Assembly: GCF_031457805.1 (NCBI RefSeq)
Contig: NZ_JAVDXI010000001.1
Coordinates: 62,001 to 126,000 of the forward strand
DNA length: 64,000 nt
Source of the DNA: Caulobacter sp031457805
GTDB taxonomy: Bacteria; Pseudomonadota; Alphaproteobacteria; Caulobacterales; Caulobacteraceae
Direction: 5' to 3'
The translations under genes and the position numbers were made by a program. The notes below the pieces were generated by a model, which did no database searches, was not told where the DNA came from, and saw nothing but the letters and a program-made list of their open reading frames with translations. Below are positions 17,718 through 26,295 of this stretch, one piece after another. Every line of letters starts with the position of its first letter. Positions within the stretch are counted from its first letter, which is position 1.

Positions 17718-18677
17718 ATGACCCAGCAGCCCCTGTCCGGCCGCCACATCGCCGTCCTGCTTGGCGGGCCCTCGTCGGAACGCAAGGTCAGTCTGGTGTC
17801 TGGCGCCGCCTGCGCCGACGCTCTGGAGCGGCTGGGCGCCAAGGTCTCGCGCATCGATCCGGGGCCGGACATCGCCCAGGTGCTGACGGCGACCAAGCCG
17901 GATCTGGTCTTCAACGCCCTGCATGGGGAGTGGGGCGAGGATGGCTGCGTCCAGGGCGTGCTGGAAACCCTCAAACTGCCTTACACCCATTCGGGCGTCC
18001 TCGCCTCGGCCCTGGCGATGGACAAGGCCAAGGCCAAGGCCGTGCTGGCTGCGGCAGGCGTGATCGTGCCGGGCGGCGGCCTCTTCAACCGACACGATGT
18101 CGCGCGCGACCATGTGTTGCAGCCGCCCTATGTCGTGAAGCCTAACGCCGAAGGCTCTTCGGTAGGGGTCTTCATCATCAAGGAAGGGGCCAATCGCCCG
18201 CCCGAAGAGGTCGGCGCGCCGTCCTGGACCTTTGGCGAAGAGGTGATGGTCGAGCCCTACATCCAGGGCATGGAGCTGGCGGTCGCCGTCCTGGGTGAGT
18301 CAAATGGTCCCAGGGCGCTGGCGGTGACCGATATCCGTGCATCCACAGGTTTTTACGACTACGAGGCCAAGTACTCCGAAGGGGGCTCAATCCACGTTCT
18401 GCCGGCCCCAATTCCCAATGCTGTAAGGGATCGCGCGATGCGGATGGCCGAGCTGGCGCATACCGCTCTTGGTTGCCGAGGGGTAACCCGGTCTGACTTC
18501 CGTTATGACGACATTAACGACCTTCTGGTCCTTCTAGAGGTCAACACGCAGCCCGGCATGACGCCGACCTCGCTCGCTCCCGAGCAGGCCGACCACGTCG
18601 GGATCCCGTTTGACCAGTTAGTTTTGTGGATCGTGGAGGACGCTTATGCCCGCTGTAGTGCGGGGGGGACCGCCTAA
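17718..18677 (+). CDS. ddl: D-alanine:D-alanine ligase
   Basis: Cytoplasmic ATP-grasp ligase making D-Ala-D-Ala for MurF. 319 residues from the ATG at 17718; a GTG at 17679 would add 13 residues and is not excluded. Motifs: N-terminal VLLGGPSSERKVSL, FNALHGEWGEDG (near 68), the ATP-grasp lysine region VVKPNAEGSSVGV (near 136), and the C-terminal metal-binding LLEVNTQPGMTPTSL. The ftsQ ATG lies 32 bases inside the 3' end of this gene, so the two are tightly coupled. Confidence 0.95.
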   Translation: MTQQPLSGRHIAVLLGGPSSERKVSLVSGAACADALERLGAKVSRIDPGPDIAQVLTATKPDLVFNALHGEWGEDGCVQGVLETLKLPYTHSGVLASALAMDKAKAKAVLAAAGVIVPGGGLFNRHDVARDHVLQPPYVVKPNAEGSSVGVFIIKEGANRPPEEVGAPSWTFGEEVMVEPYIQGMELAVAVLGESNGPRALAVTDIRASTGFYDYEAKYSEGGSIHVLPAPIPNAVRDRAMRMAELAHTALGCRGVTRSDFRYDDINDLLVLLEVNTQPGMTPTSLAPEQADHVGIPFDQLVLWIVEDAYARCSAGGTA

Positions 18678-19554
18678 GCCTAGGCGACCCCGGGCCGAAG
18701 CGCCCGCAAGTCCGAGCAAAGGCAAGCCGGCGCCCCGGAAGGCGCAGCCGGCTGCGAAGTTGCATGCCGCGCGAGGCGTGGGCCTGTCGCCCACGGTGGC
18801 CCTCACCGTGGCGGGCGCGGCCTTGGGCCTTGGCCTTGTGGTGATGCTGGCGACCGGCCACCGCGCCGAGCGCATCGGTGCGGCCATGGTCCATGGTGTC
18901 GACAACAGCTTCGCCTCAGCCGGTTTCAAGCTGAGGACGGTTCACATCCGCGGCGCCTCGGCGACCGCTCAAGCCGACATCCTCAAGGCCTCGGGCCTCT
19001 ATCTCGACCAACCGACCCTGGGGATGGACCTCGCCGACATTCGCACGCGTGTTCAGGGCGTGGGCTGGGTGAAGGACGCCAAGGTCGTGCGCATGCTCCC
19101 CGACACGGTGCTGATCGCCGTCGAGGAGCGCCCCGCGCTCGCGGTCTGGCAGAACAAGGGTCGCATGAAGGTCATCGACAGCGAGGGTCAGGTGATCACC
19201 GAGGCGGATCCGGCGCGATTCCCGCAGCTGCCGCTGGTGGTGGGGCAGGGCGCCGACCAGGCCGCCGGCTTGATCCTTCCGGCGGTCGCCTCGCGGCCGC
19301 GCCTGCGTGATCGGCTGGAAGCGATGGTTCGGGTGGACGATCGTCGCTGGGATCTGCGCCTGAAGGACGGCTCGCTGATCCAACTACCGGCGATCGATGA
19401 AGAATCCGCGCTGATTCAATTGGATCAGCTCGACCAACGGCAGCGAATCCTGGACATGGGTTTTGCGCGGATCGATCTGCGCGACCCCGAAATGGTGGCT
19501 GTGAGACCTCGCGACGCGGTGCTGCCCGGGCAGCCTGCGGCCGACGGGGCGTAA
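18646..19554 (+). CDS. ftsQ: Divisome protein with POTRA domain
   Basis: Bitopic inner membrane divisome protein that links early and late division proteins. 302 residues: a long basic, proline-rich cytoplasmic tail (1-45), one membrane segment (about 48-70), a POTRA domain (about 90-160, with the VRGAS-like start VHIRGASATAQADIL), then the FtsQ beta domain ending near 285. Divergent in sequence, as is usual for FtsQ, but placement between ddl and ftsA and domain order make the call firm. It overlaps ddl by 32 bases. The stop is 30 bases before the preferred ftsA ATG. Confidence 0.93.
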   Translation: MPAVVRGGPPKPRRPRAEAPASPSKGKPAPRKAQPAAKLHAARGVGLSPTVALTVAGAALGLGLVVMLATGHRAERIGAAMVHGVDNSFASAGFKLRTVHIRGASATAQADILKASGLYLDQPTLGMDLADIRTRVQGVGWVKDAKVVRMLPDTVLIAVEERPALAVWQNKGRMKVIDSEGQVITEADPARFPQLPLVVGQGADQAAGLILPAVASRPRLRDRLEAMVRVDDRRWDLRLKDGSLIQLPAIDEESALIQLDQLDQRQRILDMGFARIDLRDPEMVAVRPRDAVLPGQPAADGA

Positions 19555-19584
19555 GTGACGTGATGGGCTGAGGTGGCAATAGCA

Positions 19585-20913
19585 ATGTCGCGAATGGAGG
19601 ATCGGAAACAGGCCCGTGAAGGCCTGAAGGCGACGCTCGTGCGCCAGCCCGCCATCGCGGCCGTCGATTTGGGCGCGTCGAAGGTGACGTGCTTCATCAT
19701 GAAGGCCGACGGTATTCACCGGGACAACCGCACCCTGACCACGGCGGGCGTTGGCTATGTGCAGTCGCGCGGCGTGCGTGGCGGCGCGATAGTGAACCTG
19801 GACGAGGCCGCTCAGGCGATCGCCCAGGCCGTGGAGCGTGCTGAGACCGTAGCCGGAGTGCACGTGCAGGGCGTCAGCGTCTGCACCGCCGGCGGCCAGC
19901 TGGCCAGCCATCGCGTTCACACCCAGGTTTCGCTGGGCGCGCGTCCGATCGGCGACGGCGACCTGTCGCGCGCCATCGCCTCGGCCCTGGCCCAGGTCCG
20001 TATTCCCGGCCGCAAGCCGATCCATTTGCTGCCCATCGCCTGGTCGGTCGACGGCCAGCGCGGCATCCGCGACCCGCGCGCCATGTTCGGCCGCGCGCTG
20101 GGGCTGGAGCTCCTGGTCGTTTCGGTCAACGAGAACATCTTCCACACGTTGGCGCACTGCGTTGAGCGCGCCCACCTGTCGTTCGAGGGCATCGTCGCCG
20201 CGCCTTTCGCCTCGGCCCTGGCGGCTCTCGAAGAGGACGAGATGGATCTGGGCGCCGTCTGCATCGACATGGGCGGCGGTTCGACCTCGGTGGCCGTGTT
20301 CAACAACGGCGCCCTGTGCCACGTCGACAGCCTGGCCGTCGGCGGCGGGCACGTGACGCAGGATATCGCCCGCGGCCTGCAGACCTCGGTGGTCGGCGCC
20401 GAGCGCATCAAGACCCTGCACGGCAGCGCCATCGCCTCGGCCAACGAGGACCGCGAGATGATTGAGGCGCCGCCGCGCGGCGACGATCCGGGCGCGGGTC
20501 CGGTGATCGCGCCCCGCAGCCTGCTCAAGGGCATCATCCAGCCCCGCGTCGAGGAAACCCTGGAACTGCTGCGCGAGCGCCTGAAGGCCTCCGGCGCGCC
20601 GGTCGAGCCTGGCGCGGGCATCGTCCTGACCGGCGGCGCCAGCCAGCTGGCCGGCGTTCGCGAAGTGGCCGTGCGCGTCTTTGATCGTCCCGTCCGTCTG
20701 GGCCGTCCGCGCCGGGTGCCGCATCTGGCCGACGCCGCCTCGGGTCCCGCCTTCTGCGCCGCCGCCGGCGTCCTCCACCGCACGGCCTTCGGTCCGCGCG
20801 AGGCGGTGTCCTCCAAAGCCCTCGCCGGCGGGGGCATGGCCCGCAAGCGTCCCGTTGATCCCAACGCCAGCCCGATGGCCAAGGCGGCCGCCTGGCTGCG
20901 GGACAACCTCTAA
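19585..20913 (+). CDS. ftsA: Actin-like cell division protein FtsA
   Basis: Cytoplasmic actin-like ATPase that tethers FtsZ to the membrane. 442 residues from the ATG at 19585, chosen because GAGGTGG (19570-19576) sits 8 bases upstream; a GTG at 19573 in the same frame lies within that site. Phosphate loops are visible: AAVDLGASKVTC at the N-terminus and IDMGGGSTSVAVF near 228; the adenosine loop VLTGGASQLAGV is near 348. The last residues (about AKAAAWLRDNL) form the amphipathic membrane-targeting helix. A strong terminator follows, separating ftsA from ftsZ. Confidence 0.95.
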   Translation: MSRMEDRKQAREGLKATLVRQPAIAAVDLGASKVTCFIMKADGIHRDNRTLTTAGVGYVQSRGVRGGAIVNLDEAAQAIAQAVERAETVAGVHVQGVSVCTAGGQLASHRVHTQVSLGARPIGDGDLSRAIASALAQVRIPGRKPIHLLPIAWSVDGQRGIRDPRAMFGRALGLELLVVSVNENIFHTLAHCVERAHLSFEGIVAAPFASALAALEEDEMDLGAVCIDMGGGSTSVAVFNNGALCHVDSLAVGGGHVTQDIARGLQTSVVGAERIKTLHGSAIASANEDREMIEAPPRGDDPGAGPVIAPRSLLKGIIQPRVEETLELLRERLKASGAPVEPGAGIVLTGGASQLAGVREVAVRVFDRPVRLGRPRRVPHLADAASGPAFCAAAGVLHRTAFGPREAVSSKALAGGGMARKRPVDPNASPMAKAAAWLRDNL

Positions 20914-20971
20914 GCCGCGACAAAACCGCGCGAAGTCTTAAAGCGTGAGTAACACTACAGTTTAACTTTCA

Positions 20972-21004
20972 GGGCCCGGTCGAGTTCATCGACCGGGCCT
21001 TTTG
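20972..21004 (+). terminator. Rho-independent terminator after ftsA
   Basis: Perfect 11-bp stem (20973-20983 with 20989-20999, GGCCCGGTCGA/TCGACCGGGCC), a 5-base loop GTTCA, and a T run at 21000-21003. It lies 59 bases after the ftsA stop and implies that ftsZ relies mainly on its own promoter. Confidence 0.9.
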
Positions 21005-21059
21005 CTGGCTGAAAGCCGCTGTAGACGGAGGTTTCGCGCCTCAGCGGCGTTCGGTCGCA

Positions 21060-21284
21060 CGAGCCTGTGAATCCCCGTAGAACCTTTGGTTCATTGAGGG
21101 ATTCTGTTGATAGGCCACAATTTATCCAACGGCCCCGCTCGACCAGACCACGACTCAGATTATGCAGTTAACCGCCGATTAACGATGGTGGTTGTTCTGT
21201 TAACACGATCGTCGAGGCATCCCCGGCGATTGGGTGTCGCCGAGGTCTAATTTGACGATTTCGGCGTAAGGACGCGAGGGTCCC
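21060..21284 (+). promoter_or_regulatory. ftsZ promoter region with CtrA-type site and three GANTC sites
   Basis: TTAA at 21168-21171 and TTAA at 21179-21182 are separated by 7 bases, an exact match to the CtrA recognition pattern. Three GANTC sites (21069-21073, 21100-21104, 21152-21156) are targets for the cell-cycle methylase CcrM. A TTTATCCAAC at 21121 resembles a DnaA box weakly. In Caulobacter, CtrA repression and CcrM-dependent activation of ftsZ are established, so this arrangement matches known biology. AAGGA at 21268-21272 or GAGGG nearer the ATG serves as ribosome binding site. The rest of the 20914-21284 gap holds no gene. Confidence 0.85.
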
Positions 21285-22811
21285 ATGGCTATTTCTCTTT
21301 CCGCGCCGCGTACGACCGAGCTGAAGCCGCGCATCGTGGTTTTCGGCGTTGGCGGCGCTGGCGGCAACGCCGTGAACAACATGATCGAGGCGGGCCTCGA
21401 GGGTGTGGAGTTCGTGGTGGCCAACACTGACGCTCAGCAGCTTCAGTTCGCCAAGACGGACCGTCGTATCCAGTTGGGCGTGCAGATCACGCAAGGCCTG
21501 GGCGCCGGCGCGCACCCGGAAGTGGGCATGAGCGCGGCCGAGGAGAGCTTTCCGGAGATCGGCGAGCACCTCGACGGCGCGCACATGGTCTTCATCACCG
21601 CCGGCATGGGCGGGGGCACCGGCACCGGCGCGGCGCCGATCATCGCCAAGTGCGCCCGTGAGCGCGGCATCCTGACCGTCGGCGTGGTGACCAAGCCCTT
21701 CCACTTCGAAGGCCGTCACCGCATGCGTCTGGCCGACAGCGGCATTCAGGAGTTGCAGCGCTACGTCGACACCCTGATCGTCATTCCGAACCAGAACCTG
21801 TTCCGCGTCGCCAATGAGCGCACGACCTTCGCCGAAGCCTTCGGCATGGCCGACCAAGTCCTGCACTCGGGCGTTCGTTCGATCACCGACCTGATGGTCC
21901 TGCCGGGCCTGATCAACCTCGACTTCGCCGACGTCCGCACGGTCATGACCGAGATGGGCAAGGCGATGATGGGCACCGGCGAGGGCACCGGCGAAGATCG
22001 CGCCCTGATGGCCGCTCAGAACGCCATCGCCAACCCGCTGCTGGATGAAGTCTCGCTGAAGGGCGCCAAGGCCGTGCTGGTCAACGTGACCGGCGGCATG
22101 GACATGACCCTGCTGGAAGTCGATGAGGCCGCCAACGCGATCTCCGACCAGGTCGATCCGGAAGCCAACATCATCTTCGGCGCCGCCTTCGACCCGTCGC
22201 TGGAAGGCGTGATCCGCGTGTCGGTGGTCGCCACCGGCATGGACGGCGCCTCGATCGCCCAGATCGAGCCGAAGCCCGTTTCGCGGAACACCTCCGCCGC
22301 GCCGCTGATCGCCGAGACCTCGCGTCCCGCGCCGCAGCCCGAGCCGGCCCGTCCGACCGCTCGCTACGAAGCCGCCCGTCCGGTCGAACGTCCGGTCGCC
22401 TTCGCGCCCGAGCCGGCCCCGGAACCTGAGATCGTGATGTCGGCGCCGCAGCCTGAGCCGGAAGCTGAGCTCTATTACGACGAGCCGTCTGTAGCTGAAG
22501 AACCGCGTATCGCCGCGGCTCCGGCCCGGCCGGTGAGCCGCATCGTCGATCCGCTGGTCGATGACGGCGCCGAAGAGCCGCTGTTCCCCGAGAGCAACTA
22601 CTACGAAGAGCGCCGTCCCCAGAAGCAGGGCGGGTTCTTCTCGATGTTCGGCGGCGGACGCCAGCGTTACGAGCAACAGGCCTCCGCGCCGCAGCCCCAG
22701 GCTCGCTCGGCCCAGAGCGCCCGCCCGCAGCTGCAGCCGATCGAGACGCCGCAGGCCGATGACGCCGAGGATCTGGAGATCCCGTCGTTCCTGCGCCGCT
22801 TGGCCAACTGA
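21285..22811 (+). CDS. ftsZ: Tubulin-like cell division GTPase FtsZ
   Basis: Cytoplasmic GTPase that polymerises into the Z ring. 508 residues. The tubulin signature GMGGGTGTGAAP is near residue 107, GVGGAGGNAVNNM near 25, and the T7 loop NLDFADVRTVM near 207. After the GTPase core (about 320) comes an unusually long Pro/Ala/Glu-rich linker of about 165 residues, then the conserved C-terminal peptide LEIPSFLRRLAN that binds FtsA. Length and linker match Caulobacter FtsZ as I remember it. The gene stands alone between its own promoter and a terminator. Confidence 0.98.
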   Translation: MAISLSAPRTTELKPRIVVFGVGGAGGNAVNNMIEAGLEGVEFVVANTDAQQLQFAKTDRRIQLGVQITQGLGAGAHPEVGMSAAEESFPEIGEHLDGAHMVFITAGMGGGTGTGAAPIIAKCARERGILTVGVVTKPFHFEGRHRMRLADSGIQELQRYVDTLIVIPNQNLFRVANERTTFAEAFGMADQVLHSGVRSITDLMVLPGLINLDFADVRTVMTEMGKAMMGTGEGTGEDRALMAAQNAIANPLLDEVSLKGAKAVLVNVTGGMDMTLLEVDEAANAISDQVDPEANIIFGAAFDPSLEGVIRVSVVATGMDGASIAQIEPKPVSRNTSAAPLIAETSRPAPQPEPARPTARYEAARPVERPVAFAPEPAPEPEIVMSAPQPEPEAELYYDEPSVAEEPRIAAAPARPVSRIVDPLVDDGAEEPLFPESNYYEERRPQKQGGFFSMFGGGRQRYEQQASAPQPQARSAQSARPQLQPIETPQADDAEDLEIPSFLRRLAN

Positions 22812-22832
22812 AAGACCGACAAGACCTGACGG

Positions 22833-22867
22833 GACGCCCCGGGATCGCTCCCGGGGCGTCTTGCTTT
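22833..22867 (+). terminator. Rho-independent terminator after ftsZ
   Basis: Stem GACGCCCCGGGA paired with TCCCGGGGCGTC around a 4-base loop, followed by TTGCTTT. It begins 22 bases after the ftsZ stop. Confidence 0.88.
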
Positions 22868-22939
22868 GGGCGCTCGCCTTGCGACTCTCCCCGGGGTTGG
22901 CCACAGTTTCCGCCGCGATCGCGAAGGGGATTTGAGTTC

Positions 22940-24793
22940 ATGCGGAAGCTTCTATTCGGCCTGTCGGCCCTGGCCCTTGTCGCGACGAGCGCGTCGGCCC
23001 AGGATTCGGGTCCCGCAGCCCCCGTCCAGTACGACGTCGCCTTCCCCAACGCCGCCCATCATGAAGCCCGGATCACGGCGACCTTCCGCAAGGTCCCCAA
23101 GGGCGCGCTGAAGTTGCGGATGTCGCGGTCCTCGCCGGGGCGCTATGCGATCCATGAGTTCGCCAAGAACGTCTATCAGGTCACCGCCGTCGACGGCGCG
23201 GGCAAGCCGCTGCCCATCGAGCGCACCGATCCCTACGGTTGGGCGGTGTCCGGCCACGATGGCACGGTCAAGGTCACCTACACGCTCTACGCTGATCGCG
23301 GCGACGGCACCTATTCGCAGGTCGACAAGACCCACGCGCACCTGAACATGCCCGCGACCTTCCTGTGGGCGGTGGGCTATGACGACAAGCCGATCCGCGT
23401 CCGTTTCGAACGCGCCGATCCCAGCTGGAAGATCGCCACCCAGCTGCCCCCGGTGACCGGCCAACCCGACAGTTTCTGGGCGCCGAACCTGCAGTACTTC
23501 ATGGACAGCCCCACCGAGCTCAGCGCCATGACAGTGCGTGAGTGGACGGTGACCGACAAGGGGCGCGACTACACGTTCCGGCTCGCCCTGCATGACCCGG
23601 GTACGCCCGAGGACGCCGACATCTTCGCCGCCAAGCTGAAGGCCATCGTGCCCGAGCACATCAAGGTTTTCGGCGAGCTGCCGAAGTTCGACCATGGCGA
23701 ATACACCTTCATCGCCGACTACATGCCGCAGATCACGGGCGACGGCATGGAGCATCGCAACTCGACCTTCATCAGCCAGCCGCGGTCGCTGTTCCGGGGT
23801 AATTTCAGCCAATTGGGCACGGCCAGCCACGAGCTGTTCCACGCCTGGAACGTCGAGCGCATCCGCCCGGCCGAGCTGGAGCCATTCGATTTCACCAAGG
23901 CCAATCCGACGCCGTCGCTTTGGCTGGCCGAGGGCTTCACCCAGTACTACGGTCCGCTGCTGATCCGGCGAGCGGGACAGTCGTCAACGGACGAGTACCT
24001 CACCGGTCTGTCCAGCACGCTCAACGGCGTCGTCAACGGCCCGGGCCGGCTCTACGGTTCGCCGCAGGAGATGAGCCTGCGCGCGCCGTTCGTTGATGCG
24101 GCCGCCGCGCTGGATCCGGTCAACCCGAACATCTTCACCTCGTACTATCCGTACGGCGCGGTGATCGGCCTGGCTCTGGACCTGCAGCTGCGCGGGCGCG
24201 ACAAGCCGCTCAGCCTCGATGATTTCATGAAGCAGATGTGGCGCGCCCATGGCGTGACCGAGAAGCCCTATACGCCGGCCGACATCCGCGCCGCCCTGGC
24301 CAAGACGACCGGCGACCAAGCGTTTGCGGATGCCTTCTTCAAGGCCAGTATCGAAGGCTCGGCCCTGCCGGACTTCGCGCCGCTGCTCGAGCGGGCCGGG
24401 CTCAAGCTTCGCCCGAAGGCCCCCAAGAAGGCTTGGCTGGGCGCCGCGCGCGTCAAGGTGAACGGCTCGGAGCTGCTGCTGGACGCGCCGCCCGTTCCGA
24501 ACAGCCCGCTCTACGGCGCCGGGGTCGAGGTCGGCGACCGGATCGTCAGCATCGGCCGCTTCGTGTTCGTCAACGAGAGCGACTGGACCGATGCGCTCGA
24601 CCGCCTGAAGCCGGGTGAGGCCACGACCGTGACCTTCTTCCAGCGCGGCCAGCTTCGCCAAGCCTCTCTGACCATCGCCGCCGACCCGACGCTGGAGATC
24701 GTGCGCTTCGAGAAGGCCGATCTCAAGCCGACCGAGGTGCAGCTGGCGTTCCGCAAGGCCTGGCTGGGCGCGGAGATCGAAGCGGCGAAGTAG
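22940..24793 (+). CDS. Secreted M61-family aminopeptidase with PDZ domain
   Basis: Exported zinc peptidase of the M61 (glycyl aminopeptidase) family, 617 residues. Signal peptide about 1-21 ending ASA-QD. An N-terminal beta domain (about 30-230) precedes the gluzincin domain with HELFH at 297-301 and the downstream zinc ligand region WLAEGFTQYY near 328. A PDZ-like domain (about 495-590, LYGAGVEVGDRIVSIG) closes the protein. This order is standard for M61. It is separated from ftsZ by a terminator, so it is a neighbour of the dcw cluster rather than part of it. Confidence 0.92.
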   Translation: MRKLLFGLSALALVATSASAQDSGPAAPVQYDVAFPNAAHHEARITATFRKVPKGALKLRMSRSSPGRYAIHEFAKNVYQVTAVDGAGKPLPIERTDPYGWAVSGHDGTVKVTYTLYADRGDGTYSQVDKTHAHLNMPATFLWAVGYDDKPIRVRFERADPSWKIATQLPPVTGQPDSFWAPNLQYFMDSPTELSAMTVREWTVTDKGRDYTFRLALHDPGTPEDADIFAAKLKAIVPEHIKVFGELPKFDHGEYTFIADYMPQITGDGMEHRNSTFISQPRSLFRGNFSQLGTASHELFHAWNVERIRPAELEPFDFTKANPTPSLWLAEGFTQYYGPLLIRRAGQSSTDEYLTGLSSTLNGVVNGPGRLYGSPQEMSLRAPFVDAAAALDPVNPNIFTSYYPYGAVIGLALDLQLRGRDKPLSLDDFMKQMWRAHGVTEKPYTPADIRAALAKTTGDQAFADAFFKASIEGSALPDFAPLLERAGLKLRPKAPKKAWLGAARVKVNGSELLLDAPPVPNSPLYGAGVEVGDRIVSIGRFVFVNESDWTDALDRLKPGEATTVTFFQRGQLRQASLTIAADPTLEIVRFEKADLKPTEVQLAFRKAWLGAEIEAAK

Positions 24794-24820
24794 GGCGCGC
24801 CGCGCGGGCCTGATTGGCGC

Positions 24821-24839
24821 TGTTACTGTGTAACATATC
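24821..24839. promoter_or_regulatory. Second Zur-type operator, imperfect
   Basis: TGTTAC-TGT-GTAACA is a palindrome (24821-24835) followed by TATC. It has the same half-site (GTAACATA versus ATAACATA) as the stronger site 30 bases downstream, suggesting paired binding of one regulator dimer each. Confidence 0.55.
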
Positions 24840-24865
24840 GCTTGCCGGTCGATGTGGAATTGGTC

Positions 24866-24888
24866 AATATGTTATAATATAACATATT
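24866..24888. promoter_or_regulatory. Zur-type operator upstream of the COG0523 GTPase
   Basis: A 23-base odd palindrome, perfect except for its central base at 24877. The core ATGTTATAATATAACAT matches the Zur box pattern described for alphaproteobacteria. It ends 10 bases before the ATG of the GTPase, covering the likely promoter, as expected for repression when zinc is plentiful. Confidence 0.8.
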
Positions 24889-24898
24889 GGATCTTCCC

Positions 24899-26119
24899 AT
24901 GAGTGCTGCGCCCTCCCAGGCGGTCGCGAGGATCGACCTCCGCCTGCCGGTCACGGTCCTGTCGGGCTTTCTCGGCGCCGGCAAGACGACGCTGCTGAAC
25001 CACGTCCTGGCCAATCGCGAGGGCAAGAAGGTCGCGGTGATCGTCAACGACATGAGCGAGGTGAACATCGACGCGGCCTTGGTCGCCGAGGGCGGCGCGG
25101 ACCTGTCGCGCACCGACGAGGCCCTGGTCGAGATGTCCAACGGCTGCATCTGCTGCACGCTGCGCGAGGACCTGTTGAACGAGGTGCGCCGCCTGGCCGC
25201 CGAGCGCCGCTTCGACTATTTGCTGATCGAGTCGACGGGCGTTTCCGAGCCGATGCCGGTGGCCGCCACCTTTGACTTCCGCGACGAGGGCGAGCAGAGC
25301 CTGTCGGACGTGGCGCGGCTGGACACCATGGTCACGGTGGTCGACGCCTTCAACTTCCTGCGCGACTACAGCTCCCGGGACCGGCTGGCCGACCGTGGCG
25401 AGACGGCGGGGGAGGGCGATACGCGCACGGTCGTCGACCTGCTGGTCGAGCAGATCGAGTTCGCCGACGTCATCGTGCTGAACAAGGCCGATCTGGTCTC
25501 CGCCGATGAGCTGGGCCAGCTTGAGGCGATCATCGCCACGTTCAATCCGCAGGCGCGGATCGTCCGGTCCGAGCGCGGCGCCGTGGCCCTGGGCGACGTG
25601 CTCGACACCGGCCTCTTCGATCCCGTCCGGGCCGAAGGCGCGGCTGGCTGGCAGAAGGCGTTGATGGGCGAGGTCCTGCCGGAGACCGAGGAGTACGGCA
25701 TCGGCCATTTCGTCTATCGCGCGTCCAAGCCCTTCCATCCGGAGAAGCTGAAAGCTTGGCTCGAAAGCGAGTGGCTCGGCGTCATCCGCTCCAAGGGCTT
25801 TGTCTGGCTGGCGACCCGGACGGATCTGGTCGGCGGCTGGAGCCAGGCCGGGGCGGTTACTCAGTTCGGACCGCACGGTCGCTGGTGGGCCACCGCGCCG
25901 CGCGATCAGTGGCCCGACGATCCGGCGTGGCGGGCGGCGATCGAGAAGGTCTGGAAGCCGGTCCATGGCGACCGTCGCCAGGAGATCGTGCTGATCGGCC
26001 AGAACATGGATCGCGAGGCCCTGACCAGGGGCTTCGACGCCTGCCTGCTGTCGGACCTTCAGTTCGGGTTTGGCCCCAAGGCCTGGGCCAAGCTGCCTGA
26101 CCCGTTCGCGCCGTGGTGA
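24899..26119 (+). CDS. COG0523 (CobW/ZigA-type) zinc-responsive GTPase
   Basis: Cytoplasmic G3E-family GTPase proposed to act as a zinc metallochaperone under starvation. 406 residues. Walker A GFLGAGKTT at 23-31, the family metal site CICC (Cys83, Cys85, Cys86), NKAD near 198, and the CobW C-terminal domain (about 270-395). The ATG at 24899 is chosen because an in-frame TTG at 24887 lies inside the operator. Zur-controlled COG0523 proteins are known in Caulobacter; the metal assigned here rests on the operator match. A short reading frame overlaps its stop. Confidence 0.92.
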   Translation: MSAAPSQAVARIDLRLPVTVLSGFLGAGKTTLLNHVLANREGKKVAVIVNDMSEVNIDAALVAEGGADLSRTDEALVEMSNGCICCTLREDLLNEVRRLAAERRFDYLLIESTGVSEPMPVAATFDFRDEGEQSLSDVARLDTMVTVVDAFNFLRDYSSRDRLADRGETAGEGDTRTVVDLLVEQIEFADVIVLNKADLVSADELGQLEAIIATFNPQARIVRSERGAVALGDVLDTGLFDPVRAEGAAGWQKALMGEVLPETEEYGIGHFVYRASKPFHPEKLKAWLESEWLGVIRSKGFVWLATRTDLVGGWSQAGAVTQFGPHGRWWATAPRDQWPDDPAWRAAIEKVWKPVHGDRRQEIVLIGQNMDREALTRGFDACLLSDLQFGFGPKAWAKLPDPFAPW

Positions 26120-26295
26120 AGACCGCGCCGCCGCTGGACGCCGACGGCGCGCTTCAGGAGCCGACACCCGAATGGGTCGCCGCGCGCTTCGGGGTCAGCC
26201 TCGAGGAAGCCGAATGGACGCTGGTCCTTTATCGGTTCTCGATCCTGTACCCCGAAGGTCCGGAGCCCGGTCGCTTCTTCTGTGAGCCGCTTTAG
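26113..26295 (+). CDS. Small hypothetical protein coupled to the zinc GTPase gene
   Basis: 60 residues from GTG 26113 (or 59 from GTG 26116), overlapping the GTPase stop by 7 bases, so translation would be coupled. Soluble, acidic, with a helical PEWVAARFGVSLEEAEWTLVLYRF that looks like a helix-turn-helix-sized fold. Its TAG stop overlaps the convergent TAA stop of the CPBP gene. No family recognised. The dense packing and lack of stops support a real gene, but it is short. Confidence 0.55.
   Translation: MVKTAPPLDADGALQEPTPEWVAARFGVSLEEAEWTLVLYRFSILYPEGPEPGRFFCEPL

Noticed and set aside
18481..18645. A CtrA site in the 3' part of ddl driving ftsQA
   Set aside because: Single TTAA motifs are present but no TTAA-N7-TTAA pair could be read, so I do not list one.
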